A DNA stretch of 64,000 nt, taken from positions 1 to 64,000 of the forward strand of contig JADJFB010000009.1 of NCBI GenBank assembly GCA_016708845.1. The letters run 5' to 3'. Under the pieces are notes generated by a model that did not search any database, had not been told where the DNA came from, and was given only the letters and a program-made list of their open reading frames with translations. A program made the position numbers and the translations under genes. Positions 34,851 to 46,657 of the stretch are shown one piece after another. The DNA is from Bacteroidota bacterium. GTDB lineage: Bacteria; Bacteroidota; Bacteroidia; B-17B0; Aurantibacillaceae. Positions within the stretch are counted from its first letter, which is position 1. Every line of letters starts with the position of its first letter.

Positions 34851-36281
34851 ATGAAGGAAAAGACAGCGGAAACCGTGTGGAAGAATTGCCTAAGGGTAAT
34901 TCAGGATAATGTAAGCCCTCAAAATTTTGCAACTTGGTTTGAACCAATCAAAGCCATTAAAATTCAAGACAACGTTTTAAACATACAAGTACCATCTCAA
35001 TTTTTTTATGAATGGTTAGAAGAACACTACATCACAATTATTAAAAAAGTAATTCGTAAAGAATTAGGTGCTGAAGGAAGAATTGAATACAGCATCGTTA
35101 TGGATAATGGAACTGGTAAATCAGAAAAAGCAGTTATGCTTAAAGTTCCAAACATTAATACTAATTTAAGAAATAATCCAGTTTCAATGCCAATTGATAG
35201 TGGATCGATTAGAAACCCATTTATTATTCCAGGTCTTAAAAAAGTATCTGTTGAATCTCAATTAAACCCTAACTACTGCTTTGATAATTTCGTAGAAGGC
35301 GATTGTAACCGTTTAGCTCGTTCTGCAGGTTATGCTGTTTCTCAAAAACCAGGTGGTACTGCTTTTAACCCATTATTATTATATGGTGGTGTTGGTTTAG
35401 GTAAAACTCACTTAGCGCAAGCTATTGGTATTGATATTAAAAAGAACTTCCCAAATAAAACAGTTCTTTACGTTCAATCAGAAAAATTTATTTCTCAATT
35501 TATTGATTCAATCAAAAACAATAATCAAAACGATTTCGTTCATTTTTACCAAATGATTGATACATTGATTATTGACGATATTCAGTACTTAGCAGGAAAA
35601 GAAAAAACTCAAGATGTATTCTTCCACATTTTCAACCACTTACACCAATTAGGAAAACAAATCATCTTAACGGCTGATAGAGCTCCAGTTGAAATGCAAG
35701 GAATTGAGCAACGTTTATTATCACGTTTCAAATGGGGATTAAGTGCGGATTTACAAACTCCAGGTTTAGAAACGCGTATCGCTATCTTAGAGAAAAAAGT
35801 TTATAACGAAGGAATTCAATTACCAAAAGAAGTTTGCGAATATTTAGCGTATAGCATTACTTCAAACGTACGTGAATTAGAAGGTGCCTTAATTTCATTA
35901 TTAGCACAATCTTCTTTAAACAAAAAAGTAATTACTTTAGAATTAGCTAAGCAAATGATTGACAAATTTGTTAAGTCAACAGCTCGCGAAGTTTCTATTG
36001 ATTATATCCAAAAAGTGGTTTGTGATTATTTCGACTTAAACATCGACTTAATGAAATCTAAAACTCGTAAACGTGAAGTAGTTCAAGCTCGTCAAATTGC
36101 TATGTATTTTGCTAAGTGTATGACTAAATCTTCTTTAGCTACGATTGGTATGCACTGCGGTGGTAAAGATCACGCAACTGTATTACACGCTTGCCGTACA
36201 GTAAACAACTTAATGGATACTGACAAACGTTTTAAAGCTTATATTGAAGAATTAGATAAAAAAATCAGCATCAATAACTAA
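34851..36281 (+). CDS. dnaA: Chromosomal replication initiator DnaA
   Basis: It binds DnaA boxes at oriC and opens the duplex. The 476-residue protein has domain I (WKNCLRVIQDNVSPQNFATWFEPI), a variable linker and the AAA+ domain. The latter carries Walker A GGVGLGKTHLAQAIG, Walker B LIIDDIQYLAGKEKTQD and sensor LLSRFKWGLSADLQTP. Domain IV ends with the DNA-binding signature CGGKDHATVLHACRTV. No dnaN, rpmH or gyrB flanks it and I saw no cluster of DnaA boxes, so the origin may lie elsewhere. A strong terminator follows. Confidence 0.96.
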   Translation: MKEKTAETVWKNCLRVIQDNVSPQNFATWFEPIKAIKIQDNVLNIQVPSQFFYEWLEEHYITIIKKVIRKELGAEGRIEYSIVMDNGTGKSEKAVMLKVPNINTNLRNNPVSMPIDSGSIRNPFIIPGLKKVSVESQLNPNYCFDNFVEGDCNRLARSAGYAVSQKPGGTAFNPLLLYGGVGLGKTHLAQAIGIDIKKNFPNKTVLYVQSEKFISQFIDSIKNNNQNDFVHFYQMIDTLIIDDIQYLAGKEKTQDVFFHIFNHLHQLGKQIILTADRAPVEMQGIEQRLLSRFKWGLSADLQTPGLETRIAILEKKVYNEGIQLPKEVCEYLAYSITSNVRELEGALISLLAQSSLNKKVITLELAKQMIDKFVKSTAREVSIDYIQKVVCDYFDLNIDLMKSKTRKREVVQARQIAMYFAKCMTKSSLATIGMHCGGKDHATVLHACRTVNNLMDTDKRFKAYIEELDKKISINN

Positions 36282-36297
36282 TATTGTTTTAACCATT

Positions 36298-36338
36298 AAA
36301 AAATCCCCTTCACCAACTGGCGAAGGGGATTTTTTTTA
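36298..36338 (+). terminator. Strong intrinsic terminator after dnaA
   Basis: AAATCCCCTTC (36301-36311) and GAAGGGGATTT (36322-36332) pair perfectly, extended by A/T runs, with a T tract to 36337. Confidence 0.93.
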
Positions 36339-36346
36339 GATGATAT

Positions 36347-37577
36347 ATGTTCAACCCTCAACAAATTTATTTAGTTTTTGCCATACTGCTGCTGGTTTGC
36401 GGTGCGATGTTATGGATAGGCTATTTTAGAAAATTGACATCTTAGAACATGAACGAACCATCGATGTGATTGTTGCATTTGTTACCGTGAAGAGTTATCA
36501 AAATTATTAGGGGTCGTCATCGTCTTTAAAATTCTAAAAAAACGCATCAACGAACCAATAGATTATTTAGTTTTTGCGGGCATCGTCGCCTTAGGATTTT
36601 CAGTAAGAGAGAACTTTATTTATTACAACAATTACGGGGCGCAAATTGCAACTGGCCGAACTTTAATTTCTTGCTTAGTACACATCATCAATACAAGCAT
36701 CTGTGTGTATGGCTTATATCGCTTTCAACTCTTTAATAAAGGAAATACCTATATTAATTCTGTTGTTGGAATTAGCGTTGCAATTGCTTCACATGGGTTA
36801 TTTGATTTTTTCTTAGTCCAACCTTTTTTAGGGATTTATACATCGCTATTAGCAACAGTCGTGTACTTAATTGGTATAAACTTTTGGTTACAAATGATTA
36901 ATAATTGTATTAATTTTTCTCCGTTTTTTAATTACCAAAAAATATCATCCATTACTAAATTATACAAAACCATATTTACTTGGTACGTTATTATTGTTGT
37001 TTTGGTTTTCATATTTGATTATTATTACCATGACATAAGCTTTGCGATCAAGGCTTTGATTGCCAGTTTGATTCAGGAGGGTGTTGTTTTAGTAATTGTA
37101 GCATTACGAGCAAGTCGTTTAAAAATAAATAAACGAAAATATTTTCCTGTCAAAATACAAATGCCCATTCATTATACAACAAACGACGATGAAGATTTTT
37201 CTATTTTAGGAATAGCATTTAAAATAAGGGGAGAAAATGAAAAAGAATTTCAGTTTATCCAATACATGGGAAAAGACATTACAATTTGCCCTATCAATAA
37301 AAAATTATCCAAAATACAAACAAATAAACGAGCGCGTTTATTGAAAAAATATTTTCTAAAAAATGATGTGGTTACTTATTTAGTAGAAATATATAACGAA
37401 GATGCACCTAGTGACATTTATTTACTAAAACCTAAAACACGCTCTGGTACCTATGTCAATAATATCTACCCCATAGCAAGTTTGATGTATTATGAAAATC
37501 CTTTAGATTTTCAAAAAGAACATGAAACACTTTCTTATAAAGAATTAAAAAGAATTGAATATGTGTATTTAAAATGA
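36347..37577 (+). pseudogene. PrsW-family intramembrane metalloprotease, two frameshifts
   Basis: This is a multi-pass membrane protease of the PrsW type, relatives of which cleave anti-sigma factors. Three frames are needed. ATG 36347 gives MFNPQQIYLVFAILLLVCG. A shift near 36436 gives KIDILEHERTIDVIVAFVT. A missing G near 36490 leads to EELSKLLGVVIVFKILKKRINEPIDYLVFAGIVALGFSVREN. The family motifs are all there once joined: EELSK (first Glu pair), ALGFSVRENFIYY (Glu/Asn) and the later SHGLFDFF (His/Asp). About 250 C-terminal residues beyond the catalytic helices are not typical of PrsW and include a soluble tail. Both shifts are one-base changes, so sequencing error is plausible. Confidence 0.75.
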
Positions 37578-37643
37578 AGAAAATTTTGAAATAAACAATT
37601 CTATACTCTGAATATTAAAAACTAATAATTAAGCATTCTTTAA

Positions 37644-39418
37644 ATGAATAAAATATTAATATACATCACAATTCTTTTTTTTCAAATTACATGCATTACA
37701 GCTCAAAATAATGAATTAGACACAATATTAATTAAACACTATTTAGATTTTGGAAAAAAACTTATAAAACAAAATAAATCTAGCGATGCTATAGAAAATT
37801 TTGCAAAAGCATTAAAAATATACAACGAATATCTATTAAGAAATAACATTGAAAATAAATCAACGTTACAAAAAAAATATTTAGAAATAGGGGTAATAAA
37901 CCAGACAATTGGAAAAATTTTAATAGCTGAATATAATTTTGAGGAAGGCATTCCGTATCTATTAAAAAGTGTAGATGATTTTGAAAAAGCAAATAATTAT
38001 AATAAAATCAGTATCGCTTACAATAGCATTTCATTAGCATATCATGATTTTGGTGATTATAAAAAAGGCATTGACTATGCTCTTAAGGCAATAAATGTTT
38101 TAGATAAACACAAAAAAGAAATCAACCAATTCGATATTGGTATTGTTATAATAATTTAGGGATTAATTATGATGACAGTAAACAATATACCAAAGCAACT
38201 GAAGCGCATTTAAAAGCACTACAATTCGCTATCAGTGGAAACGATAGTAGTTACTCTTTCAATAATTTAGGGAATACGTCAAAAAAAATTAATCAATTAG
38301 ATAGAGCAGAAAAATACTTTGAAATTAGCATCAAGGTTAATGATGATTCCTTAGATTTTTATCATATAGCAACTATTTCAAGTAACTTAGTTGACATTTA
38401 TAGAATAAGAAAAAACTACATTTTATCTAATAAATACGTCGATTTTGCTATTCAATATGCAAAAAAAAGTAATAGCCCAGAAAAATTATTAGATATATAC
38501 TATTATATATATCAACTGAGAAACGAAACAAATCAATATGAAGAAGCAACCAAATATTTATCTAAATATATGATACTTAAAGATAGCTTGTTTACAATAG
38601 AAAAGAACAGAGCTGTTATTAACTACCAAACAAAATATGAAAGTGAAAAAAAAGACAAGGAAAATTTAGAATTAATAATTGAAAACAATAAACAGAAAAC
38701 CAAAAACCAATGGGTAATTTTTATTGGATTAGTTTTAACAGCATTTACATCTTTCTCAATCTGGTTCATGATGTACAAAAGAAAACAACAATTAATCAAA
38801 GAACAAAACGCACAACTAAATGAAATAACACTCGTAACAGAACTACAAGAACGAGAGCGTATTGCAAGAGATTTACATGATAGTGTGGGGCAAAAACTTT
38901 CAGTAGTAAAAATGCAACTGTCTATGAAAAACGCAGATACACAATCGGCCAGTAATTTGCTTGACGAAGCTATACAAGATGTAAGAAATGTATCGCATAA
39001 TTTAATGCCCACAGATTTAAGCAAAGGCCTAATTACTGCCGTCGAAAACATGAGTGAACAAGTTAACTTGTCGTCAAATACTTTACAACTTCATCTTCAT
39101 ATTACGGATGCGGTTCGTTTGTTAGTTATAAATAAACAAAATAGTATGATTATCTATCGAATGATTCAAGAATTACTAAATAATGCTATTAGATATGCGC
39201 AGGCGAGAAACATCCATATAAATATGGATTGCGAGAAAAATCTTTTAAAACTAAATTTAACCGACGACGGTGTAGGATTTGACGTTAATTCACTTGAAAA
39301 AAAAGACGGTTTAGGAATAAAAAACATAAAAGACCGTGTTCAACAAATGAGTGGGAACATACAACTTGAATCAAAAAATGGAAAGGGAACTCAATATCAA
39401 ATATCAATACCAATATGA
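37644..39418 (+). pseudogene. TPR sensor histidine kinase (HisKA_3 family), one frameshift
   Basis: This is the signal-sensing partner of the regulator that follows. After a signal peptide (ILFFQITCITAQ) come tetratricopeptide repeats in the periplasm, broken at about 38137-38150 where one base change shifts the frame (NNLGINYDDSKQYTKATEAHLKAL continues the TPRs). One membrane helix (IFIGLVLTAFTSFSIWFMM) follows, then a coiled stretch and the kinase. The kinase phospho-acceptor box is ERIARDLHDSVGQKLS, and the ATP-binding domain has NNAIRYAQARNI, DDGVGFD and GLGIKNIKDRV. The reconstructed protein is about 591 residues. Its stop overlaps the response regulator start by 4 bp. Confidence 0.85.
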
Positions 39419-40071
39419 GTAATTCAAAAACCAAAATCAACATACTATTAGTAGACGATCATCAATTGGTTATTGATGGTCTAAAAAGCATGCTTGCCAA
39501 CGAAAAAAACTATGTCATAAAAGGCGAAGCGTTAAATGGCCAACAAGCATTAGAGATGATTACCTCCAAACCTAATGAATACCAATTAGTTGTAACTGAT
39601 GTTACTATGCCTTTAATGTCGGGAATAGAACTATGCAAAATAATTAAAGAGCAATATCCTCATATTAAAGTACTGATATTAAGTATGCATAATAGCATCA
39701 CCATTATAAAAGACGCCCTAAATTCTGAAGCTGATGGCTATATGCTAAAAAATACCGGACAAGATGAATTTATTAAAGCCATAGAACGTGTTTTAGGAGA
39801 TGGTACTTATTTTAGCCAAGATATTTTACCAATTATTTTAAATTTATTCCAAAAGGAAAAAAAAGAAACTCTCAAAAATGCTTTAAGTCAAAGAGAAAAA
39901 GAAGTTTTAGAATTGATTGTACAAGAATATACTAGTAAAGAAATTGCTGAAAAGCTTTTTATAAGCAAGCAAACAGTTGACACTCACCGTATTAATATTA
40001 TGCAAAAAACAGACTGTAAAACCCTAGTAGGCTTAATCAAATACGCTATCCAATCAGGTTACATCAAATAA
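39415..40071 (+). CDS. NarL/LuxR-family response regulator
   Basis: This is a DNA-binding transcription factor controlled by phosphorylation. The 218 residues comprise a receiver domain (DDHQ acidic pocket, phospho-acceptor Asp in LVVTDVTMPLMSG, ILSMHNS, final Lys in MLKNTG) and a C-terminal LuxR helix-turn-helix (LSQREKEVLELIVQEYTSKEIAEKLFISKQTVDTHRINIMQKT). It overlaps the histidine kinase gene by 4 bp. The T9SS cargo gene pair begins 98 bp downstream behind its own promoter and may be a target. Confidence 0.95.
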   Translation: MSNSKTKINILLVDDHQLVIDGLKSMLANEKNYVIKGEALNGQQALEMITSKPNEYQLVVTDVTMPLMSGIELCKIIKEQYPHIKVLILSMHNSITIIKDALNSEADGYMLKNTGQDEFIKAIERVLGDGTYFSQDILPIILNLFQKEKKETLKNALSQREKEVLELIVQEYTSKEIAEKLFISKQTVDTHRINIMQKTDCKTLVGLIKYAIQSGYIK

Positions 40072-40113
40072 CATCCATACATATATGGATACTAAAATCC
40101 GTACCAGTGGGGA

Positions 40114-40144
40114 TTGTAAAAAGTAAAGAATTTTAATAATTTTG
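40114..40144 (+). promoter_or_regulatory. Promoter for the T9SS cargo genes
   Basis: TTG (40114-40116), a 20-nt spacer and TAATTTTG (40137-40144) fit the consensus, 25 nt before the first start codon. A hairpin ATCCATA-CATA-TATGGAT lies just upstream (about 40073-40090). Confidence 0.65.
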
Positions 40145-40169
40145 AATTAATTAAAAAAAACAAATTATT

Positions 40170-41939
40170 ATGAAAAAATTTTTACTCCCTTTTGCAGTCC
40201 TTTTAAATATAACTATTAATGCCCAAAATAATGCTCAAGCATTTGACTGGTCATTTAATCCAGGTGCAAATAATAACTTTTTATCCGCATTACATTATGA
40301 TTCTCAAGGAAATTTGTTAGTAATGGCGAGTGCATCTGACAGTGCTAATTTTGGTGGAAATATTGTAACTGCTTTACCTTCTGGAAGCTATCCTACAACC
40401 AATTACTATATAGGAAAACGTAATACAAATGGCACTTCGCAAATTTTACTTCAAAGTAGAAACGGCGCTACAAATGTATTTTCAAATTTCAGTGATTTTA
40501 ATTTAGATATTAATAACAATATAATTGTTGTAGGAGCAACATCCGCAGGGCATGATTTTGGTAATGGAGTTACGCTTTCTGATAAAGGCTACATGATTGC
40601 TAAGTACAATAACAGCGGAGTGGCACAATGGGCTAAAATGTACAATTTTGGAAATCCTAATATGAGTTCATTTACAACAAAACCTTGGTATATACAATGT
40701 TTGCCAAATGGTGATGTTGTTGCTGTTTTAAAAGAAACAACTCGTTTTGCCTACATAAAAATTGATGCTAATGGAAATGAGTTATTGTACAAAGAGTACA
40801 AAATAACTTCAAATGGAAGTACTTCAAGTATCTCAACATCAAAAAACAATTGCTTTATTGATAATACAGGAGCATTTTATTTATATTATAATTCAGTAAA
40901 TAGCAACGCTATTCCTAAATTTAAATTAAGTACAGTTACAAATTCAGTAACAACGCCTTTTGATAGTGTTGAAATTTCAAATAGCGGACATTCTGGAGTG
41001 TCATTTTTATTTGCGTTTAGAGCTAATGGGAATAAAAAATATTTTAAAGGTTTTAGAGGAAGCATGGTTGATTTAGCAGTGGAGGCTTCAACAGGCAATA
41101 CATTGTTAGATTGGGTACAATATGGGGGACAAAATAATATTGCTCCTATGAATATGATTTCTACTAATAATGGAACTTTTGCTCAAACATATGCGGGTAT
41201 TATTGCTATTGATTCATTAGGCAATTTTATAAAAAAGTCAACCGAAACACCTTCTTTGCAATATCGATATGAGTCTATACTTCCTATAGGGAATTTTAAA
41301 TTAATAGGTACTTTAAAATATGCAAATGGCAATACATTGTCAGCAGGAACTCAAACTTACTCCATTAGTAGTGGAGGTATCTTTACGTGGTTTGAATTAG
41401 ATCAAAATTTAACACCATCATATTTTGTAGCAGCTCCATTAATTAATCAAAATAATAGTTTGGCAGAAGATGCAATTAGTAATTATGGAAATAAAGTAGC
41501 TGTTGGTATTGAATGGCATCCAAGTACCCAATCTACATTAAATATAAATGGAACCATCTTAAAAGCAAATGATAAAAATACATCATTTTATACACGTTAT
41601 AATTCACCGTTTAATATGCCTGGCACTGATATAGCAATTGCTCAATTTGACAGAACTTTATCAGGGTCAACAGCATCAATTAATGAATCTCAAAATAAAA
41701 CTATTAATTACATGTTATATCCTAATCCAGCTAAAAATGTCCTAAACATAGAATTAGATAACTTATTAAACGATAACAAAACAGTAACAATCGCAAATAT
41801 ATTAGGAGAAGTTGTTTTAAGTGAAACATCTTCAGGTAACAAATTTTCGATAAATACAAGTAACTTAATTAGTGGTGTTTATTTTGTAACCATCAGCAAC
41901 AAAGGTATACAATCAACACAAAAAATAATTATTGAATAA
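40170..41939 (+). CDS. T9SS type A sorting-domain secreted protein
   Basis: This is a 589-residue exported protein: signal peptide (FLLPFAVLLNITINAQ), then a beta-rich body with propeller-like strand repeats (DSQGNLLVMASASDS; NNIIVVGATSAG). A C-terminal type A sorting domain of about 75 residues contains MLYPNPAKNVLNIEL, VTIANILGEVVLSE, LISGVYFVTISNKG and ends QKIIIE. The C-terminal domain directs passage through the type IX system and is normally cleaved and replaced by a surface anchor. The body has no recognised catalytic motif. Confidence 0.88.
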   Translation: MKKFLLPFAVLLNITINAQNNAQAFDWSFNPGANNNFLSALHYDSQGNLLVMASASDSANFGGNIVTALPSGSYPTTNYYIGKRNTNGTSQILLQSRNGATNVFSNFSDFNLDINNNIIVVGATSAGHDFGNGVTLSDKGYMIAKYNNSGVAQWAKMYNFGNPNMSSFTTKPWYIQCLPNGDVVAVLKETTRFAYIKIDANGNELLYKEYKITSNGSTSSISTSKNNCFIDNTGAFYLYYNSVNSNAIPKFKLSTVTNSVTTPFDSVEISNSGHSGVSFLFAFRANGNKKYFKGFRGSMVDLAVEASTGNTLLDWVQYGGQNNIAPMNMISTNNGTFAQTYAGIIAIDSLGNFIKKSTETPSLQYRYESILPIGNFKLIGTLKYANGNTLSAGTQTYSISSGGIFTWFELDQNLTPSYFVAAPLINQNNSLAEDAISNYGNKVAVGIEWHPSTQSTLNINGTILKANDKNTSFYTRYNSPFNMPGTDIAIAQFDRTLSGSTASINESQNKTINYMLYPNPAKNVLNIELDNLLNDNKTVTIANILGEVVLSETSSGNKFSINTSNLISGVYFVTISNKGIQSTQKIIIE

Positions 41940-41949
41940 AAAACAGTTT

Positions 41950-43610
41950 ATGAAAAAAATACTCCTTTTTGTAGCCGTCACATCTCAATTCAACATTTCC
42001 TCTCAAAACTTAAATTTTAATTATGCCAAAACTATATCGTCACCTGGGAATGAAATAATTTCAGGCATTTGTAATGACAACAATGGTAATTTATATAGCG
42101 TTGGGTATTTTGACAATACCGCAGATTTTGATGAGAGTGCAGCAACATACACAATGCAAGCTGTTTTTGGATCAAATGACATTTTTATTCGCAAGCATGA
42201 CTCAAACAATAATTTTATATGGGCAAAACAAATCGGAGGAACTGTAGAAGAAACTGCATATGATGTTGCAACCGATAATTTTGGGAACATTTATATAGTT
42301 GGTTCTTTTAAGAGTTTAAACTGTGATTTTGATCCATCACCAACCGCTACATACACAGTTGCAGGAAATAGCGCAGACGCATTCATTTTAAAACTTTCTT
42401 CAAACGGAGACTTTAAATGGGTAAAATCAATTGGGGGAGCTTTTGATGACTATTTTAATAGAATTGTAGTTGACAAACAAGGAAATGTTTTCGCTGCAGG
42501 ATATATAAAAGACTATACCGATGCTGATCCTAACTCAGGCACAGTAACTTTAAATCCATCAAATGGCCATGCCATCATTCTAAGTTTAGATAGTATAGGA
42601 ACCTATAGATGGTCTAAACAAGTTAATGGAGGATACGATCAATTTATAAATGAAATAGGATTAGATAATCACGATCATATTTATTCAGTAGGATATTTCA
42701 ATTATAGCTCATCTAACAATATTTATATTGGGAAACATACAACTAGCGGCACAAATGTATGGACAAAAGATATGGGTGCTACATCAAACGAGGATGCAAG
42801 AGGATTAGCTATAGACACAATTAACAATAACATTTATGTAACGGGCCTTTTTAACGGTACAACAGATTTTGATCCAAATTCTGGCATTCAAAATTTAACA
42901 TCAGCAACAAATGATGGCTATATTTTAAAATTAGATTCTGGAAGTAATTTTATTTGGGTGCAACAAATTGGAGGACCTGGTCTAGATTATGGAGTTGATA
43001 TTTCTACTGATCATAATGGAAATATCTACAATGTTGGAATATTTAAAAATAGTGTCGATTTTGATCCTAGTCCAACAAGCACTTTTACTTTGAATGGAGG
43101 CTCAAGTTTTGAAATTTATATGTTAAAGCTTGACAACAATGGAACGTTTATGGGTGCAAACCAAATAGGAAACCAACTTAACGAAACCCTAAATGGTATA
43201 TATGTAGACAAGAATAATTGCATTTCAATATTCGGCACATATAAAGGGACTGTAGATTTCGACATTAGCCCAACCACTTCATACAGTTTAACTGCTAACG
43301 GCAGCAATCCGGAAGCATTTATTGCAAATTATTGCGAAATCTTAAACAGTTTGAAGGATAACATAAGTGAAAACGAAACCTTTACTGTTTTCCCAAATCC
43401 TTCTAATGGAACATTTCATATAAAAACTGATGAATTAAAAATTACTGAATACCAGATTATAATTTCCAATATTTTAGGAGAAACAATTTTTGAAATGACA
43501 ACCACGGAGAAAAAACTAAGCATTCAATTAGACCATGTGCCGAGTGGGATATATAATTTATCCATTAAAAACAATAACTATCTATATACAAAAAAATAAT
43601 AAAACAATAA
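41950..43610 (+). pseudogene. SBBP-type beta-propeller T9SS protein, stop displaced by a one-base shift
   Basis: This secreted protein of about 553 residues has a signal peptide and repeated ...GNIYIVGSFKSLNCDFDPSP... blades (SBBP-like repeats, at least six copies). These include FDPN/FDPS acidic loops typical of Ca-binding propellers. The C-terminus is a type A sorting domain (FTVFPNPSNGTFHIKT, IISNILGETIFEM, VPSGIYNLSIKNN). The frame ends at 43599 as ...YTKK, whereas sorting domains end in KKIIK or similar. One more A in the run at 43591-43596 gives KKIIKQ and a stop at 43610. ATG 41950 is preferred over the upstream TTG that would overlap the previous gene. Confidence 0.82.
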
Positions 43611-43612
43611 CT

Positions 43613-43832
43613 ATGAAAACATTAATCATCACAGTCATTTCAATTTTCAGTATCAGTATAACTTCTTGTAAAAAAGATTATGTGTGTGTTTGCACCGAAA
43701 AAGCAACTGGCGAAAAAAAGTTACGGAGATCACTTTAAAGCAGGTCCATTTGTAAAAAAAGCCGCCGAAGAGTCATGCAAAGCGAACAACGATGTATTTG
43801 AAGACGGATTAGAAAATTGCCATTTAGAGTAA
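43613..43832 (+). pseudogene. Small lipoprotein, one-base frameshift
   Basis: It is too short to classify. ATG 43613 opens a lipoprotein signal (IFSISITSC, lipidated Cys near residue 19), then KKDYVCVCTEKATGEKK. At the A run near 43717-43723 the frame shifts and continues YGDHFKAGPFVKKAAEESCKANN to a stop at 43832. About 72 residues result, with four Cys after the lipidated one, suggesting disulfides in the periplasm. It follows the T9SS gene by 2 bp after correction, and a bidirectional terminator comes next. Confidence 0.6.
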
Positions 43833-43844
43833 TACAATAATTTA

Positions 43845-43875
43845 AAAGCCCTCTGATAATATATCCGAGGGCTTT
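43845..43875. terminator. Bidirectional terminator between the lipoprotein gene and clpB
   Basis: AAAGCCCTC (43845-43853) and GAGGGCTTT (43867-43875) form a perfect 9-bp stem with A and T runs on both sides, between convergent genes. Confidence 0.85.
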
Positions 43876-43878
43876 CTA

Positions 43879-46473
43879 TTATTTATTTCTAAAAACAAAC
43901 TGTTTATCAAAAACATCTAAAACAATTTCTTTAGATTTATCTACCTTATCGGATAACAATTGTTTTGATAGTTCATTCAACACTTGTTTTTGAAGCACTC
44001 GTTTTACTGGTCGCGCTCCATAATGAGGATCATATCCTAATTCCGCCAACCATTCAATCGCTTCGTCGGTAGCTGTTATAGTCATGTGTTGCTCTGCTAA
44101 TCTTTCGGCAATTTGTTTGAATTGAATTTTCACAATATCCGCTACGTCTTCTCTATTTAAAGGTTCAAACATTATCACTTCATCAATACGATTTAAAAAC
44201 TCAGGGCGAATTGTTTTTTTCAATAACTCAAACACTTCCATTTTAGTTTTAGCTAAAACTTCGTCTTTATTAATCTCCGTTAAGTGATCAAAATTTTCTT
44301 GAATTAAATGAGAACCAATATTTGACGTCATAATAATGATTGTGTTTTTAAAATTCACGGTTCTTCCTTTATTATCGGTCAAACGACCGTCATCTAACAC
44401 TTGTAACAAAATATTAAATACATCGGGATGCGCTTTTTCAATCTCATCAAGCAAAATCACAGAGTATGGTCTTCTTCTCACCGCTTCTGTTAACTGTCCT
44501 CCTTCATCAAAACCAACATATCCTGGAGGCGCTCCAATTAAGCGGCTCACCGCATGACGCTCTTGATACTCACTCATATCAATTCGAGTCATGGCATTTT
44601 CATTATTAAACAAATAATCTGCTAATGCTTTTGCTAACTCTGTTTTACCAACACCAGTTGTTCCTAAGAAAATAAAAGAACCGATTGGTTTTTTCGCATC
44701 CTGTAATCCCGCTCTACTTCTTCTCACGGCATCGGCAATACTTTCAATAGCTTGATGTTGACCAACCACACGTTTATGTAATTCATCTTCTAAAAACAAT
44801 AATTTTTCCTTTTCACTTTGCATCATTTTCGAAACTGGAATACCAGTCCAAGCACTAATCACATCCGCTATATCTTCGCTATCAACTTCTTCTTTCAATA
44901 ACTGAGAACCATTTGCTTTTGCTTCACTTAATTTATCTTCCAATGAAGTTAACATCGCGTCTGCTTCTTGAATTTTACCATAACGTATTTCAGCTACTTT
45001 TCCAAAATCACCTTGTTTCTCATAATTAGACGCTTCTTGTTTGTAATCTTCAATTTGCGCTTTCACTTTTTGAACACCTTCAATCGCTTCTTTCTCACTT
45101 TGCCACTTAGCTTTCAAAGCAATACGCTTGTCGCTTAAATCAGCTAACTCTTTATTTAACGTTTCCACTTTTACATCTTCCTCTTCACGCTTCATTGCTT
45201 CACGTTCAATTTCCAATTGCATAATCTTACGCTCTAATTCATCTAACTCAATAGGCATAGAGTTAATTTGCATACGTAATTTCGATGCAGCCTCATCCAT
45301 TAAATCAATAGCTTTATCTGGTAAGAAACGATCACTAATGTAACGCTGAGATAATTCTACCGCTGCTATAATGGCTTCGTCTTTAATACGCACTTTATGA
45401 TGTGCTTCGTATTTTTCTTTGATACCACGTAATATTGAAATTGCATCTTCTTCACTTGGTTCATCTACCATTACTTTTTGAAAACGACGTTCTAAAGCTT
45501 TATCTCTTTCAAAATATTTTTGATACTCGTTTAAAGTAGTTGCACCAATGGCTCTTAATTCTCCACGAGCTAATGCTGGTTTTAAAATATTAGCAGCATC
45601 CATTGCTCCTTCGCCTCCTCCTGCTCCAACTAATGTGTGAATCTCATCAATAAATAAAACTACATCTCCATCGCTGCTAATGACTTCTTTTACAACTGAT
45701 TTTAATCTGTCTTCAAACTCACCTTTGTATTTAGCGCCTGCAATTAAAGCGCCCATATCTAATGAATACACTTGTTTTGATTTTAAGTTTTCTGGGACAT
45801 CACCTGCGATGATACGATGCGCTAACCCCTCTGCAATAGCTGTTTTACCAACACCTGGTTCACCAACTAAAATAGGATTATTTTTTGTACGACGAGATAA
45901 TATTTGTAATACTCTTCGTATCTCTTCATCACGACCAATAACTGGATCTAATTTACCATTACGAGCCTGTGTATTTAAATTAACAGCGTATTTATTTAAA
46001 GCATTATAATTTTCATCTGCCGATTGACTCGTCACTGTTGAACCTTTTCTTAATTCAGTAATAGCAGCATTTAGCTCTTTCTCTTTAATTCCATTATCTT
46101 TCATTAACTGAGCAACAGAATCTCCACTAGCTAAGATGCCTAATAATAAATGTTCAATCGAAACGTACTCATCCTTAAACTCTTTCAAATAGCTAGTAGC
46201 TTTTGATACTGTTTTATTAGCGTTGTTTGATAAGTAAGGCTGACCTCCACTTACTTTTGGATAAGAGCTAACAATGGCATCAACCGTTTTAGAAAACATA
46301 GATTGATTAACCCCTAATTTTTTTAATATAAATGGCGTTACATTTTCATCTACCTCCAAAATAGCTTTTAAAATATGTCCATTTTCGATTGCCTGTTGAC
46401 CATTAACGGTTGCAATTTGCATTGCCTGTTGAATGGCTTCTTGTGATTTAATTGTAAAGTTATTTAAATTCAT
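43879..46473 (-). CDS. clpB: ATP-dependent disaggregase ClpB
   Basis: This is a hexameric AAA+ chaperone that pulls polypeptides out of aggregates with DnaK. Its 864 residues have the full layout. The N-domain repeats are followed by AAA-1 with [13 protein letters not shown] and [16 protein letters not shown] coiled-coil middle domain spans about residues 400-530. AAA-2 carries [44 protein letters not shown] and the C-terminal small domain. The middle domain distinguishes it from ClpA/ClpC. No heat-shock operator of the CIRCE type was seen in the 184-bp upstream gap. Confidence 0.97.
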   Translation of the reverse strand: MNLNNFTIKSQEAIQQAMQIATVNGQQAIENGHILKAILEVDENVTPFILKKLGVNQSMFSKTVDAIVSSYPKVSGGQPYLSNNANKTVSKATSYLKEFKDEYVSIEHLLLGILASGDSVAQLMKDNGIKEKELNAAITELRKGSTVTSQSADENYNALNKYAVNLNTQARNGKLDPVIGRDEEIRRVLQILSRRTKNNPILVGEPGVGKTAIAEGLAHRIIAGDVPENLKSKQVYSLDMGALIAGAKYKGEFEDRLKSVVKEVISSDGDVVLFIDEIHTLVGAGGGEGAMDAANILKPALARGELRAIGATTLNEYQKYFERDKALERRFQKVMVDEPSEEDAISILRGIKEKYEAHHKVRIKDEAIIAAVELSQRYISDRFLPDKAIDLMDEAASKLRMQINSMPIELDELERKIMQLEIEREAMKREEEDVKVETLNKELADLSDKRIALKAKWQSEKEAIEGVQKVKAQIEDYKQEASNYEKQGDFGKVAEIRYGKIQEADAMLTSLEDKLSEAKANGSQLLKEEVDSEDIADVISAWTGIPVSKMMQSEKEKLLFLEDELHKRVVGQHQAIESIADAVRRSRAGLQDAKKPIGSFIFLGTTGVGKTELAKALADYLFNNENAMTRIDMSEYQERHAVSRLIGAPPGYVGFDEGGQLTEAVRRRPYSVILLDEIEKAHPDVFNILLQVLDDGRLTDNKGRTVNFKNTIIIMTSNIGSHLIQENFDHLTEINKDEVLAKTKMEVFELLKKTIRPEFLNRIDEVIMFEPLNREDVADIVKIQFKQIAERLAEQHMTITATDEAIEWLAELGYDPHYGARPVKRVLQKQVLNELSKQLLSDKVDKSKEIVLDVFDKQFVFRNK

Positions 46474-46657
46474 AATAGTATTTTTTTTGTTAGAGACCTC
46501 AAATTATAGTCCAAGTGAAGTTATCTGAAATAAAGTCGTGAAAAGATGATTGAAGTAGACGTATTGTCTGATTTTAATCATAAAAACTGACGTTTTATGC
46601 ATATCTGGATTCATTTATTTGATTCCAAGAATTCAAAAACTTTAGTTAAATTAGTAC

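Noticed and set aside
38623..39051. A 142-codon open frame on the minus strand
   Set aside because: Antisense to the histidine kinase domain; Ser/Cys-rich composition is a mirror of Glu/Lys-rich coding sequence.
46474..46657. CIRCE-type heat-shock operator before clpB
   Set aside because: No 9-bp inverted repeat with a 9-bp spacer (TTAGCACTC-like) is present; only AT-rich sequence without a clear promoter match.
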